Source: Nostoc desertorum CM1-VF14 (GTDB taxonomy: Bacteria; Cyanobacteriota; Cyanobacteriia; Cyanobacteriales; Nostocaceae). Taken from it: a stretch of DNA of 64,000 nucleotides. This document shows, in pieces, positions 18,989 to 27,902 of the stretch. The stretch is taken from positions 124,001 through 188,000 of the forward strand of contig JAHHHR010000002.1 in NCBI GenBank assembly GCA_019359245.1, in the 5' to 3' direction. Each line of letters starts with the position of its first letter. The first letter of the stretch is position 1. A model generated the notes under the pieces. The model searched no databases, was not told the DNA's origin, and saw only the letters and a program-made list of their open reading frames with translations. The position numbers were made by a program, and so were the translations under genes.

Positions 18989-20275
18989 CTAACACGGTTT
19001 AAGTACAGTAATCGCATAATTCTGCGGCGAGAGATACTGTTTAGCTAATTTTTGCAGTTCTTGGGCATCAAAAGACTGAATCTGCTGCGGATATGTCACA
19101 GCTAATTCAGCTTGGGCGATGGTATTGTAATAGCCATAAAGCCCTGTAAGCTGATTGGGCGTTTCGGTAGAAAACGCATACTCGTTACATAACAGCCTGC
19201 GTGTACGAGCAAGTTCCTGTTCGCTAATTCCTCTAGTCTGCAAATCATCTAAATGAGCGCAAATCAAGGACTCAACTTCCTCCAAATTTTCTGGTTCTAA
19301 CCAGGCAGTAATTGTAAATAAACTTGATTCCCGTTGTAGAGAAAAATTACTGCAAATTCCTTGTACCAATTGCAAATCTTCTCGCAAATCGCGCACTAAA
19401 CGCGAAGTTCGACCTTCTGCCAATAACACCGACAACAAATCTAAACCATAGCCAGTGCGGATTTCCTCTACTCCGGGTACTAGCCACGCCATCAATAATC
19501 GCGCTTGCTCTATGCGTGGTAAACACAGTTCTTGACGGTGAATTCCTGTTATCGTTGGCTTTGCCACTTTCTCAAACTGCGGACAATTAGAGCGTTCGGC
19601 AAAATCAGCAAATGAATCATTTACCATTTCCCAAGCTGATTCCTGGGCTATACCCCCGGCAATTACCACCGTCATGTTTTCCGGCTGATAGTGGGCGTGG
19701 TGAAAACAGCGCATTGCTTCTGGTGATTGCTGCATCAGTTCCTGTTCAGTACCCAGCACCGAACGTCCGTAAGGGTGATGCGGATAAACGCTTTGAATCA
19801 AAGCTTGAAATCCTATCCAGTCGGAATCATCCTGACAAGAGCGAATTTCCTCTAGCACCACATCCCGTTCGCGGCTAAATTCATCTTCTGGAATTGCCGC
19901 ATTGAGCAGTAGTTCTCCCAAGTAGGGCAGAGTATCTTTTAAATAAGGGGCAGCTGTGGTGAGTGAATAATGAGCATAATCATAGCTTGTCGCCGCATTA
20001 CTCACGCCACCCCGGTTTTCAACTTTGGAATCGAACATTCCAGGGGGTAGCGTCGCCGTACCTTTAAAAATCATGTGTTCTAAAAAGTGTGCCATGCCGA
20101 ACCACGGTTTTGGCTCTAGGCTTGCTCCAGCACGCACCCAAACATCCGCCACAACTACAGGAGTAGTGGGAATTTCTTGATGAATAAAAGTTAAACCACT
20201 GTCTAGTCGGAAGATCGAGGCTGGAAATATGGTATTAGTTAGTTGTTTTAACAATTTTTGTAGTTTGAAGCACAA
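18989..20275 (-). CDS. M16 family zinc peptidase (active subunit)
   Basis: Protein of 428 residues with the inverted zinc motif HFLEH (His63, Glu66, His67) followed by MIFKGT, and the third-ligand Glu region downstream (E-R-D-V-V-L-E-E-I). Family knowledge: M16B peptidases degrade or process peptides in a closed chamber made by two subunits. The partner is probably the adjacent zinc-less homologue 60 bp downstream. The only usable start is TTG at 20273-20275, because an in-frame TAA lies seven codons upstream and no ATG occurs before the active site. Confidence 0.9.
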   Translation of the reverse strand: MCFKLQKLLKQLTNTIFPASIFRLDSGLTFIHQEIPTTPVVVADVWVRAGASLEPKPWFGMAHFLEHMIFKGTATLPPGMFDSKVENRGGVSNAATSYDYAHYSLTTAAPYLKDTLPYLGELLLNAAIPEDEFSRERDVVLEEIRSCQDDSDWIGFQALIQSVYPHHPYGRSVLGTEQELMQQSPEAMRCFHHAHYQPENMTVVIAGGIAQESAWEMVNDSFADFAERSNCPQFEKVAKPTITGIHRQELCLPRIEQARLLMAWLVPGVEEIRTGYGLDLLSVLLAEGRTSRLVRDLREDLQLVQGICSNFSLQRESSLFTITAWLEPENLEEVESLICAHLDDLQTRGISEQELARTRRLLCNEYAFSTETPNQLTGLYGYYNTIAQAELAVTYPQQIQSFDAQELQKLAKQYLSPQNYAITVLKPC

Positions 20276-20510
20276 TTTTAGATAATTTTGTTATCTTAAC
20301 TCTGAACGATACTTAATTTAGAATCAAGTTATACAGATTTTGTAGAATTGTTCTACTAGTCATGTTTCCACTAACGATAAATTGGAAGCGTTATGCATTG
20401 AGAGGAAAATCCTTTCAGTCAGCACAAGAATTTTTTAACGCATATCAGTGCTTGTTCTAGACTTTTGTGGGAGGTGTGAGTTTATGGGTGTGGGCGTATA
20501 GAATAGCACA

Positions 20511-20536
20511 GATGTATCTCTGTATACAGATACATC
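20511..20536. terminator. Perfect hairpin downstream of hisA
   Basis: Nine-base inverted repeat GATGTATCT (20511-20519) and AGATACATC (20528-20536) around an 8-base loop that itself contains GTATAC. It lies 34 bp past the hisA stop, on the side where that transcript ends. No T-run follows on the minus strand, so it could equally be an mRNA-stabilising hairpin. Confidence 0.4.
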
Positions 20537-20569
20537 TTGTACATTAAACACAGGCAAAAGTTGAAAATG

Positions 20570-21343
20570 TCAAGCAAAGGTAGAAAAATCTAGATTCGGT
20601 GGAATATCCTGAATCCGCCCAGGCCCGATCGCTCGCAACGCTTCTTTGAGTAAAATATCCCCAGTATACAAGGCACGTCCGACAATCACACCAGTCACGC
20701 CTTGAGGTTCTAACGCCAACAAACTCAACAAATCGGTGACAGAACTTACCCCACCAGAAGCAATTATCGGGATAGAAATTACTGCTGCAAGTTCTCGCAA
20801 AGCTTCCAAATTGGGGCCTATAAGTGTACCGTCCCGGTGGATATCTGTGTAAATTATCGCGGCTGCACCCAATTCTTGCATTTGTACAGCCAGTTGGGTT
20901 GCTAAAACTTCTGAGGTTTCTAACCACCCGCGAGTTGCTACGCGGCCATTACGGGCATCAATACCGATAATAATCTGTTCAGGAAATTCTTGGCAGAGTT
21001 CTTGCACTAGCTGGGGTTGTTCTACGGCGATGGTTCCGAGAATTGCCCACTGTATGCCTAAATTGAATACTTGTTGCACGCTGGTGCGATCGCGCAATCC
21101 TCCACCAATTTCAATGGGCACTGACACCGCATGAGCGATCGCTTCGATTGCCCCCAAATTTACTACTTTACCTGCTTTAGCACCATCTAAATCAACTATA
21201 TGCAATCTGGTAGCACCTTGATCTACCCACTGTTTGGCAACATCAGCAGGATTATCGCTAAAAACTTGTGAGCGATCGTAGTCTCCTTGATACAGTCGCA
21301 CACAGCGACCTTCTAGTAAATCAATTGCTGGAATTACATCCAT
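20570..21343 (-). CDS. hisA: HisA, ProFAR isomerase
   Basis: Protein of 257 residues matching 1-(5-phosphoribosyl)-5-[(5-phosphoribosylamino)methylideneamino]imidazole-4-carboxamide isomerase, the fourth enzyme of histidine synthesis. It is a TIM barrel with catalytic Asp8 ([10 protein letters not shown]) and the second Asp in YTDIHRDGT. Phosphate-binding loops are GGGLRD and [11 protein letters not shown]. Length is normal for the family. The gene stands alone, as his genes usually do in cyanobacteria. ATG at 21341-21343. The last few residues (NLDFSTFA) extend slightly past the barrel. Confidence 0.96.
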   Translation of the reverse strand: MDVIPAIDLLEGRCVRLYQGDYDRSQVFSDNPADVAKQWVDQGATRLHIVDLDGAKAGKVVNLGAIEAIAHAVSVPIEIGGGLRDRTSVQQVFNLGIQWAILGTIAVEQPQLVQELCQEFPEQIIIGIDARNGRVATRGWLETSEVLATQLAVQMQELGAAAIIYTDIHRDGTLIGPNLEALRELAAVISIPIIASGGVSSVTDLLSLLALEPQGVTGVIVGRALYTGDILLKEALRAIGPGRIQDIPPNLDFSTFA

Positions 21344-21372
21344 TTAACTCTTCCTCATAACTCAATGCAATC

Positions 21373-21396
21373 AAAACCCTAGCTATCGCTGGGGTT
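21373..21396 (-). terminator. Possible terminator overlapping the end of the DUF3593 gene
   Basis: On the minus strand AACCC-C-AGC, loop GATA, then GCT-A-GGGTT form a stem with one mismatch, followed by TTTTG. It overlaps the stop codon of the DUF3593 gene and precedes hisA, so it could separate the two transcripts. Confidence 0.35.
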
Positions 21397-21690
21397 CGTA
21401 TTTTTCATTTTTAATTGCCTTACAGCCTGTCCAAAACCCAGCACAAGCAAAATATTAGAAAGCGTCAAAAATACTTCTGCACCACCGTGCAACCAATCCA
21501 CATCTGCCAAAGGCTTGCCATAATGCAATACAGCATAAATTCCGGCTGGGATGGTGATGGCAACAAAGACGAGAGTGCCATAAAATCCATACAGCGCTAA
21601 ACGCGGCATTTGCGGACTGCGGCTGATAAACCACAAGAAACCCAAATAGGGAAACAGTGAAAGTGCAAACAGGGTTTCTTTAGAAATCAT
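21379..21690 (-). CDS. DUF3593 family membrane protein
   Basis: Protein of 103 residues with three hydrophobic segments (about 5-20, 31-52, 70-90). It fits the cyanobacteria/plant-specific DUF3593 family: the start LFALSLFPYLGFLWFI and the D-W-L-H-G-G-A-E segment are characteristic. Its ATG overlaps the stop of the DUF2499 gene by four bases (ATGA), so the two are translationally coupled and probably act together. The function is unknown; relatives in plants are plastid targeted. Confidence 0.83.
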   Translation of the reverse strand: MISKETLFALSLFPYLGFLWFISRSPQMPRLALYGFYGTLVFVAITIPAGIYAVLHYGKPLADVDWLHGGAEVFLTLSNILLVLGFGQAVRQLKMKNTNPSDS

Positions 21691-22022
21691 TGTTCTGATT
21701 TGATAGGTTTTGGTTCAACAGTGTTAACAGACTTGGTAGAACGCCAAATCAAATACCCTGCTGCCCAAAGCGTAAAATTACCAACTAAGGTCATGGTAGC
21801 TTGAAGCGTTACCAGCCATTCCAGAGATTCGGCGTTGTCGAAATAATGCCAGGTACAAGCACACATGGCACTGACTAAAGCTGGTAACATGGCAAGGGAC
21901 AATCCCCACCAATTGCGGTTATTAGTAAGTTCACCATAAGTCCAGATTAACCAAATGGCGACAATCCACTCAATAACGCTAGAAACATGAATAATCCAGG
22001 TGGGAACTGATAGGGCGTGCAT
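21687..22022 (-). CDS. DUF2499 (Ycf49-like) membrane protein
   Basis: Protein of 111 residues matching the DUF2499/Ycf49-like family, conserved in cyanobacteria and some plastid genomes. Three or four membrane segments are seen (about 8-26, 38-56, 68-92). Recognisable family segments are the starting SVPTWIIHVSSVIEWI and the M-C-A-C-T-W-H-Y-F region. It is the first gene of a two-gene unit with DUF3593 (four-base overlap). The partnership suggests a common thylakoid or plastid-type membrane role, but none is established. Confidence 0.85.
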   Translation of the reverse strand: MHALSVPTWIIHVSSVIEWIVAIWLIWTYGELTNNRNWWGLSLAMLPALVSAMCACTWHYFDNAESLEWLVTLQATMTLVGNFTLWAAGYLIWRSTKSVNTVEPKPIKSEQ

Positions 22023-22178
22023 AAAAAAGTTGGGAGTTGGGAGTTAAAAGTTAGGAGTTTTTTCTATCTTCCTTTTTTACGAAGTTTGAAAATAGAGCTT
22101 GTGAATGAGTCTACTATCTGTATCAATTACAGATATTCTGTATAAAAAAAGTTGTTAATTTAAAATCCAAAATCTAAA

Positions 22179-23231
22179 ATGGTCAAGATGCGGGCGTTAT
22201 TGTCTGGATATTACGGTAAAGGTAATGGTGGTGACGAAGCTTTATTGGCAACGCTTTTGCAAATGTTACCATCTCACGTAACGCCTGTGGTGCTTTCTGG
22301 TAATCCAAAGGAAACGCGCGATCGCTACAATGTAGAAACTTGCGATCGCATGGCTGTTTTACCTGTACTGCAAGCTTTACGCTCAAGTGATGCCTTGATT
22401 TGGGGCGGCGGGAGTCTCATTCAGGATGTTACAAGCACTATCAGCCCATTTTATTATGGGGGACTGATGGCATTGGCGCAGAAAATGGGTTTGAAAACGG
22501 TTGCTTGGGCGCAGGGTATTGGTCCGTTAGTGCGTCCGCAAACTCGTTGGTTGGCACGGCAAACCTTTGGTAATTGTAGCAAAGTTAGTGTCCGCGATCG
22601 CGCCAGTGCGGCTTTATTATCTGATTGGCAAATTCCTTGTATTATAGCTCCTGACCCGGTTTGGGCGTTGGAATCGAAACCAGTACCAGGACTTTGGGAT
22701 TTACCTGCGCCGAGAGTTGCAGTAACGTTGCGATCGCATCCTCAACTTACAGAAACACGTCTAGCAAATTTAACTCGTGCTTTGGTTGATTTTCAAAAAG
22801 CTACACAGGCTTTTATCTTACTACTACCGTTTCAAAAAAGTGAAGATTTAAGTATTGCCGAAGCTATTCAACCACACCTTAAAGATGTCAGCAAGATTTT
22901 ATGTCTGGAAGATCCGCAACTTTTGAAAGGTGTGTTTCGCGGTGTGGAAATGGCAATAGGGATGCGTCTACACAGCTTGATTATGGCAGCATCTGTTGGA
23001 TGTCGTTGCTTTGCTCTCAGTTATGACCCCAAGGTAAATCGTCTCATGGAAGACTTGGAAATGCCTGGATGGGATTTAGCAAGTTTACCAGATGACCCTA
23101 ATGTGATTAGTCTGACTTGGATGGAGCATTATGCTAATGGCGAGCCGTTATCACCAGAGCAAATACAATCTTTAGTAGATAGAGCATTAATGCACCGCGA
23201 GTTGTTGAGCGACGCTTTATGTAATAAGTAA
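22179..23231 (+). CDS. csaB: CsaB, polysaccharide pyruvyl transferase
   Basis: Protein of 350 residues matching CsaB, which adds pyruvate ketals to cell-surface polysaccharide so that SLH-domain proteins can bind. Visible features: the N-terminal LLSGYYGKGNGGDEALL segment with its G-N-G-G-D-E motif, the GGGSLIQD glycine loop near 75-82, and the C-terminal GMRLHSLIMAASVG segment with the conserved R-L-H. Cyanobacterial outer layers carry many SLH porins, which fits. It is divergent from the Ycf49-like pair. ATG 22179 is used; a second ATG three codons in is possible. Confidence 0.93.
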   Translation: MVKMRALLSGYYGKGNGGDEALLATLLQMLPSHVTPVVLSGNPKETRDRYNVETCDRMAVLPVLQALRSSDALIWGGGSLIQDVTSTISPFYYGGLMALAQKMGLKTVAWAQGIGPLVRPQTRWLARQTFGNCSKVSVRDRASAALLSDWQIPCIIAPDPVWALESKPVPGLWDLPAPRVAVTLRSHPQLTETRLANLTRALVDFQKATQAFILLLPFQKSEDLSIAEAIQPHLKDVSKILCLEDPQLLKGVFRGVEMAIGMRLHSLIMAASVGCRCFALSYDPKVNRLMEDLEMPGWDLASLPDDPNVISLTWMEHYANGEPLSPEQIQSLVDRALMHRELLSDALCNK

Positions 23232-23635
23232 GACCAAAAAATGTAGAGCGAAGAGAATGCAAAACTTTGAAGACTAGCCCTTTGAAGTTGACTGGTAAAA
23301 TCCCTTTTTTCCCTCTGCGTCCTCCACGTCTGGAGCAGCTAAAAAGTCTTTTATTTAACCACAGAGGCACAGAGAACGCAGAGTTAAAAGGTTAAAGGGT
23401 AGTTTCTAGTTACCCCTACAGGCAAGCAACTGGCATAGAAAGACGCATCTTTTTTGCCAATCTTATGGCGGGAAGGGAGTAATTATCAAAATTTTATAAA
23501 GTTGTTATGAAAATAATCGGGAGTAATTATCAAATTTTTGTAAAGTAGCGATGAAAATACTTAAGTATCTATTATCAAGATTTACTTCAGTGATATTATC
23601 TGCAAAATACAGAAATAATTATTGAGATTATTCCG
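23232..23635. other. Intergenic region with a 44-bp-offset direct repeat
   Basis: This 404-bp gap lies between csaB and the GT87-like gene. The first part carries a common cyanobacterial low-complexity phrase (ACCACAGAGGCACAGAGA, near 23360). GGGAGTAATTATCAAA occurs at 23475-23490 and again at 23519-23534, with the similarity extending about 40 bp in each copy. The copies lie just upstream of the next gene and could be regulator sites. No gene is seen. Confidence 0.6.
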
Positions 23636-25111
23636 ATGATAAGCTTTGGCTTTTGGAATTTAATTATAGTAATTGTAGTTGCTTTTGTTCTCAAAAATAA
23701 TTGGCGATTAGATGATGAAAAGGCAGCCTGGAAAAATTCTTCATTCTTGAAATCTCCTGTGATCCAAAGGCTGATACGATTTTTTCGCCAACCAATTGTT
23801 AACTTTCTTGTTCAAGCAGGTGTTGTATTAGTAGTTACAAGATTCCTCTGTTATACAGGTTGGCTAATATATTTCCTCAACCAGCCAAATCCACCTTTAT
23901 GGGATTTCCAGTGGTATTATGTGGCGAGTAAATTGGCTCATCAGCATTTGAGTCCTTTTAATGTCGAGATTTTTAATCAGAATTTCTGTAACATAACTAC
24001 GGTGTGTGGCTCTCTTCCACCGTTTGTCTATCCACCTAATATTATTCCTCTGATCTGGTTTTTGGGTTATTTTTCGATGAATACTGCATTTAAAATCTGG
24101 GTTGTAATGCATGTATTAGCAATCGCTTTGGCCTTATGGGGAGCGAATATATTACTAGAGTCTAAGTCACGAGCCTTCAGAACTATTTGCACAATTTCGG
24201 TTGCCTTAATTTATGGCGTAGTTCGCGATCTTCAAGTTGGTAATGTTGCCATTTTTATTGCAGTTCTTATCTTATGGATGTTTATCTTGGCTAGAAAAAA
24301 TCAAGATATTCCAGCAGGAATTTGCTTGGGACTTGCCGTTTGTAAACCAACCTTAGCTGCATTATTCGTTCTGTATTTTCTACTTAAAAGACGGTTCTCT
24401 CTAGTTTTTGTATCTGTTGTCACAGTAACTTCTCTAGTATTTATAGGTCTAGCCTTGACGGGCAATTCTTTGACTCAATTCGTGTCGGATGTCGCTCGTG
24501 GATTTTCACTCTGGCTAAATGATCCATCAGTTAGCCCCTATATTTCAATTAGTCGCATCGATTTGATGGTTGTGGGGCCGAGATTATTTCCCAATAACCC
24601 ATTCTTTGCCAAGCTATTGTCAAACTTACTTGTTCTGATAATTGTTGGTTTGGTAGGTTGGTATTGGTATCTACAACAATCTTTTACAAGCTGGTCCAAA
24701 AAAATATATTTACCAGAAATGGCACTTGTTTCTTGTTTGAGTATTGCGATCATCTATTCTCAAGAAACTAGTTCTGTAATGTTAATACCTGCTGTTGTTT
24801 TTTTGCTAAATGATTTACTGGATCAGATTAGGCATTGTAAATTCTCTAGAAAAAGAATCTTTGTTTGGTTAGCAGGGGTTTGCGCTCTTGCAGTGCAAAC
24901 AGCAGTTATTCATGGCTGGCTTATCCACTCTTTAGCAAACCGTTGGAACGTGAAAGCAGGGGAATTGCCATACATTATGAAAGTAACTATCTTCGCCCTA
25001 CCGAGTTATGGAGTTTTAGTAATCACACTAAGTATTTTAGTTTTAGCAATTAGTTCACTGCGTCAAAAACAAATGATGAAATTTGGACTTTTGAATGGGG
25101 TAGAAACTTAG
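23636..25111 (+). CDS. GT87-like (DUF2029) integral membrane glycosyltransferase
   Basis: Protein of 491 residues with about ten membrane helices and a periplasmic loop after the first pair containing LWDFQWYYVASKLAH. This layout and the D-F-x-x-Y-Y region match DUF2029/GT87 polyprenyl-phosphate-sugar-dependent transferases, which add sugars on the outer face of the membrane. A KPTLAALFVLYFLLKRR segment, common in this family, is near residue 235. Downstream lie an MBOAT acyltransferase and an SGNH-like partner, suggesting a surface-polysaccharide module. The sugar is not predictable. A short N-terminal helix precedes the main body. Confidence 0.72.
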   Translation: MISFGFWNLIIVIVVAFVLKNNWRLDDEKAAWKNSSFLKSPVIQRLIRFFRQPIVNFLVQAGVVLVVTRFLCYTGWLIYFLNQPNPPLWDFQWYYVASKLAHQHLSPFNVEIFNQNFCNITTVCGSLPPFVYPPNIIPLIWFLGYFSMNTAFKIWVVMHVLAIALALWGANILLESKSRAFRTICTISVALIYGVVRDLQVGNVAIFIAVLILWMFILARKNQDIPAGICLGLAVCKPTLAALFVLYFLLKRRFSLVFVSVVTVTSLVFIGLALTGNSLTQFVSDVARGFSLWLNDPSVSPYISISRIDLMVVGPRLFPNNPFFAKLLSNLLVLIIVGLVGWYWYLQQSFTSWSKKIYLPEMALVSCLSIAIIYSQETSSVMLIPAVVFLLNDLLDQIRHCKFSRKRIFVWLAGVCALAVQTAVIHGWLIHSLANRWNVKAGELPYIMKVTIFALPSYGVLVITLSILVLAISSLRQKQMMKFGLLNGVET

Positions 25112-25285
25112 AACATCAGGAGTTGAAATCTAGCTTTGGAAATTGTCAGAAACAGGTGATTAACTTTACCAGAAAAATGGTGGGGTTAGCTGGCATCTAA
25201 CGAATCAAATCATGTTGCCAATCTCATCAGGATTAGTATAAATCAAATTAGCTAGCACTGGTTTTTTCTCAGCAGTAACACTGAA

Positions 25286-26740
25286 ATGCTATTTAACTCC
25301 TACGCCTTTATTTTTTGTTTTTTACCAATTACCCTCATCGGCTTTTTCAGCTTGACTAGATTGCGTTTAACTCAAGTCGCTTTAGCCTGGTTGGTGATTG
25401 CTTCTTTAGGTTTCTATAGTTACTGGAGTATTGCTTATCTACCTCTGCTGTTGATTTCAATTGGGATCAACTATCAAATTGGTAAACATATCAGCAAATC
25501 TGACCTTGGTAGTAAGCAAGCTAAAAATTTACTTTGGGCAGGTATTTGCTTTAACCTGGGGCTACTGGCGTATTACAAGTACGCTAACTTTTTCATAAAT
25601 TCTGTTGAACAGATACTCAACACGAACTGGAGTATCCCCCAAATCATTCTGCCGCTGGGTATTTCGTTTTACACGTTCACTCAAACAGCTTACTTAGTAG
25701 ATGCTTACCGTGGTGAGACTAAAAATTATAATTTTTTAACTTACAGCTTATTTGTTACTTTTTTCCCGCACTTAATTGCTGGGCCGATTTTGCACCATAG
25801 GGATACAATTCCCCAATTTTATCGCTTGCGAAACCTGGTCTTCTCCCACAAGGCTATGGCTGTAGGTGTGACGTGGTTTACTCTAGGGCTATTTAAGAAG
25901 GTAATTATTGCTGACACTGTGGCGCCTTGGGTTAACCCTGTTTTTAGCAATACGAGTGCAGTCAGTTTTTTAGAAGCTTGGGTGGGGGCAGTCAGTTATA
26001 CCCTGCAACTATACTTCGATTTTTCTGGTTACTCGGATATGGCGATTGGCTTGGGGTTGATGCTCAACATTCAGCTACCCATTAACTTTAATTCCCCTTA
26101 CAAAGCCACTTCTATTATTGATTTTTGGCGTCGCTGGCACATTACACTCTCTAATTTTCTGCGTGATTATCTCTATATCCCTCTTGGCGGTAATCGTCGG
26201 GGGGCAGTGCAGCGCTACATCAATCTTTTGATCACGATGCTACTAGGTGGACTATGGCATGGCGCAGGCTGGACATATTTAGTCTGGGGTGGACTGCATG
26301 GACTGTATCTCTGTATCAATCATGGGTGGCGCAAACTGGGTAAGTCATTGCCAAAATTCCTGGCTTGGGCAATTACATTTATTGCTGTGATGATTAGCTG
26401 GGTGTTATTTCGCTCTCAAAGTATCCATGATGCAGGGGAATTGTTGGGGACAATGGCGGGAATGAAGGGACTGGCATTAACAGAAGGATACCAGACTAGC
26501 TTGCAATGGCTAAGGGCTTTCGGGGTCAAGTTTCAGCAGAGTTACCCTTATATGCCAAGTAAAGACAAGCTGATTATCCTTGTGGGACTAATGCTATGGG
26601 TTATTTTGCTACCAAATACACAGCAAGTTATGCAGTGGTTTCAACCTAAGTGGTGGTGGGCGGTAGGTGTGAGTGCGATCGCATTTTACTGCCTATTATC
26701 ACTCAATAAAGTCTCAGAATTCCTTTACTTCCAATTTTAG
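25286..26740 (+). CDS. MBOAT family O-acyltransferase (AlgI-like)
   Basis: Membrane-bound O-acyltransferase of 484 residues. Family blocks are easy to see: the FPHLIAGPILHHRDTIPQF region, FWRRWHITLSNFLRDYLYIP, GGNRRG, and the catalytic His325 within GGLWHGAGWTYLVWGGLHG. AlgI/DltB-type members transfer acyl groups across the membrane to extracellular polysaccharide, working with a periplasmic SGNH/AlgX-like protein; a matching partner follows directly. Start ATG 25286. The two genes are separated by seven bases. Confidence 0.93.
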   Translation: MLFNSYAFIFCFLPITLIGFFSLTRLRLTQVALAWLVIASLGFYSYWSIAYLPLLLISIGINYQIGKHISKSDLGSKQAKNLLWAGICFNLGLLAYYKYANFFINSVEQILNTNWSIPQIILPLGISFYTFTQTAYLVDAYRGETKNYNFLTYSLFVTFFPHLIAGPILHHRDTIPQFYRLRNLVFSHKAMAVGVTWFTLGLFKKVIIADTVAPWVNPVFSNTSAVSFLEAWVGAVSYTLQLYFDFSGYSDMAIGLGLMLNIQLPINFNSPYKATSIIDFWRRWHITLSNFLRDYLYIPLGGNRRGAVQRYINLLITMLLGGLWHGAGWTYLVWGGLHGLYLCINHGWRKLGKSLPKFLAWAITFIAVMISWVLFRSQSIHDAGELLGTMAGMKGLALTEGYQTSLQWLRAFGVKFQQSYPYMPSKDKLIILVGLMLWVILLPNTQQVMQWFQPKWWWAVGVSAIAFYCLLSLNKVSEFLYFQF

Positions 26741-26747
26741 ATTAGGT

Positions 26748-27902
26748 ATGGCTATCAAAGCTTATAAGCGATTCAACTCGATTTTTCTGACCCTAGTTTC
26801 TTTCAATCTGCTCGCTGTTGGTCTCTTTAATATTCTCATAGACCCCTATGGTGTGTTCAACACTTATAGGATGCAGGGTGTTAATCAGATAAAACCGACA
26901 AGACTTAATCACGCCAGACTAACAAAAGCGGTAGATGTGACTCACATTAAACCGAAAACAATTCTGTTGGGTTCATCTACCGCACTCAGGCTATCTCCAG
27001 TTCATCCAGTTTTTGTAAATACCCAGCCTGGTTATAACTTAGGCTTACCAGGAGCAGGTATGCAAGAAGAGTTACTTTATTTCCAACACGCCTTGATTAA
27101 TCAGCCTGACTTGAAACAGTTAATAATTAGCTTAGATTTTTTTTCTTTTGGCGTTGGTGTTAAAAAAGCACCCGATTTTATTGAGGACAGACTGCAAAAA
27201 AACAGAATTACTACTCAAGACGCCTTGAATGCCATTTTTTCCTTGAGTGCTTTTAAATCTAGTTGGGACACCCTAGCTACAAATAGAGCCTCAAAGACTG
27301 GTGTTTCTGCCTTGACAGGCTTGGAAAATCAAAGCGCTCCAGACCAGGACAATAGTAGAGTTCTGAAGAACTTCGAAGTAGTTATATCCAGCTATTTTAA
27401 ACAAGAAGAACGATATAAAAACTATCAGATTTCAAATGAGCGACTCAAGGACTTTAAGACAATCATTGATATCTGTCGTCAGCGAAAGATCGCTGTCAAA
27501 GTCTTTTTTTCACCGACACACGCTGTGCAGTTGCAAGCTTTGCACGTAGCTGGATTGTCGTCAGCTTATAAAGATTGGCAGCGACAAGTTGTCAAAATTA
27601 TCCCAACTTGGGATTTCACTGGCTACAGTCAAATCAACACAGAGTCTATCAATGGCGAGATGAAAAATTACGTAGATGGCGCTCATTATCAGTATCGAAT
27701 CGCAGATTTGATTTTGAACAGAATGTTTCAGTACCATCTGGAAACTGTGCCTTCAGATTTTGGAGTACTGCTGACTCCAGAGACGATTGAACCCCATTTT
27801 GCTGCCATTAGTGCTGATCAAATTGTGTGGGAGAAAAATAACCCCAAGATGAGCAAATTTGTGCAGGATTTGTATGCTAAGGCTAATCGATTATTGAACT
27901 AA
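26748..27902 (+). CDS. SGNH/AlgX-like acyltransferase partner, membrane-anchored
   Basis: Protein of 384 residues with one N-terminal membrane helix (about 10-32) and an exported domain. A Gly75-Ser76-Ser77-Thr loop (LLGSSTALRLSP) looks like SGNH block I, and D-G-A-H-Y (VDGAHY, near 308) like block V with catalytic Asp/His. Such proteins accept the acyl group from an MBOAT partner and place it on polysaccharide, and the MBOAT gene is just upstream. The frame opens earlier, inside the MBOAT gene, but the ATG at 26748 follows TTAGG and starts directly before the anchor. It overlaps the convergent YfiH gene by four bases. Confidence 0.7.
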   Translation: MAIKAYKRFNSIFLTLVSFNLLAVGLFNILIDPYGVFNTYRMQGVNQIKPTRLNHARLTKAVDVTHIKPKTILLGSSTALRLSPVHPVFVNTQPGYNLGLPGAGMQEELLYFQHALINQPDLKQLIISLDFFSFGVGVKKAPDFIEDRLQKNRITTQDALNAIFSLSAFKSSWDTLATNRASKTGVSALTGLENQSAPDQDNSRVLKNFEVVISSYFKQEERYKNYQISNERLKDFKTIIDICRQRKIAVKVFFSPTHAVQLQALHVAGLSSAYKDWQRQVVKIIPTWDFTGYSQINTESINGEMKNYVDGAHYQYRIADLILNRMFQYHLETVPSDFGVLLTPETIEPHFAAISADQIVWEKNNPKMSKFVQDLYAKANRLLN

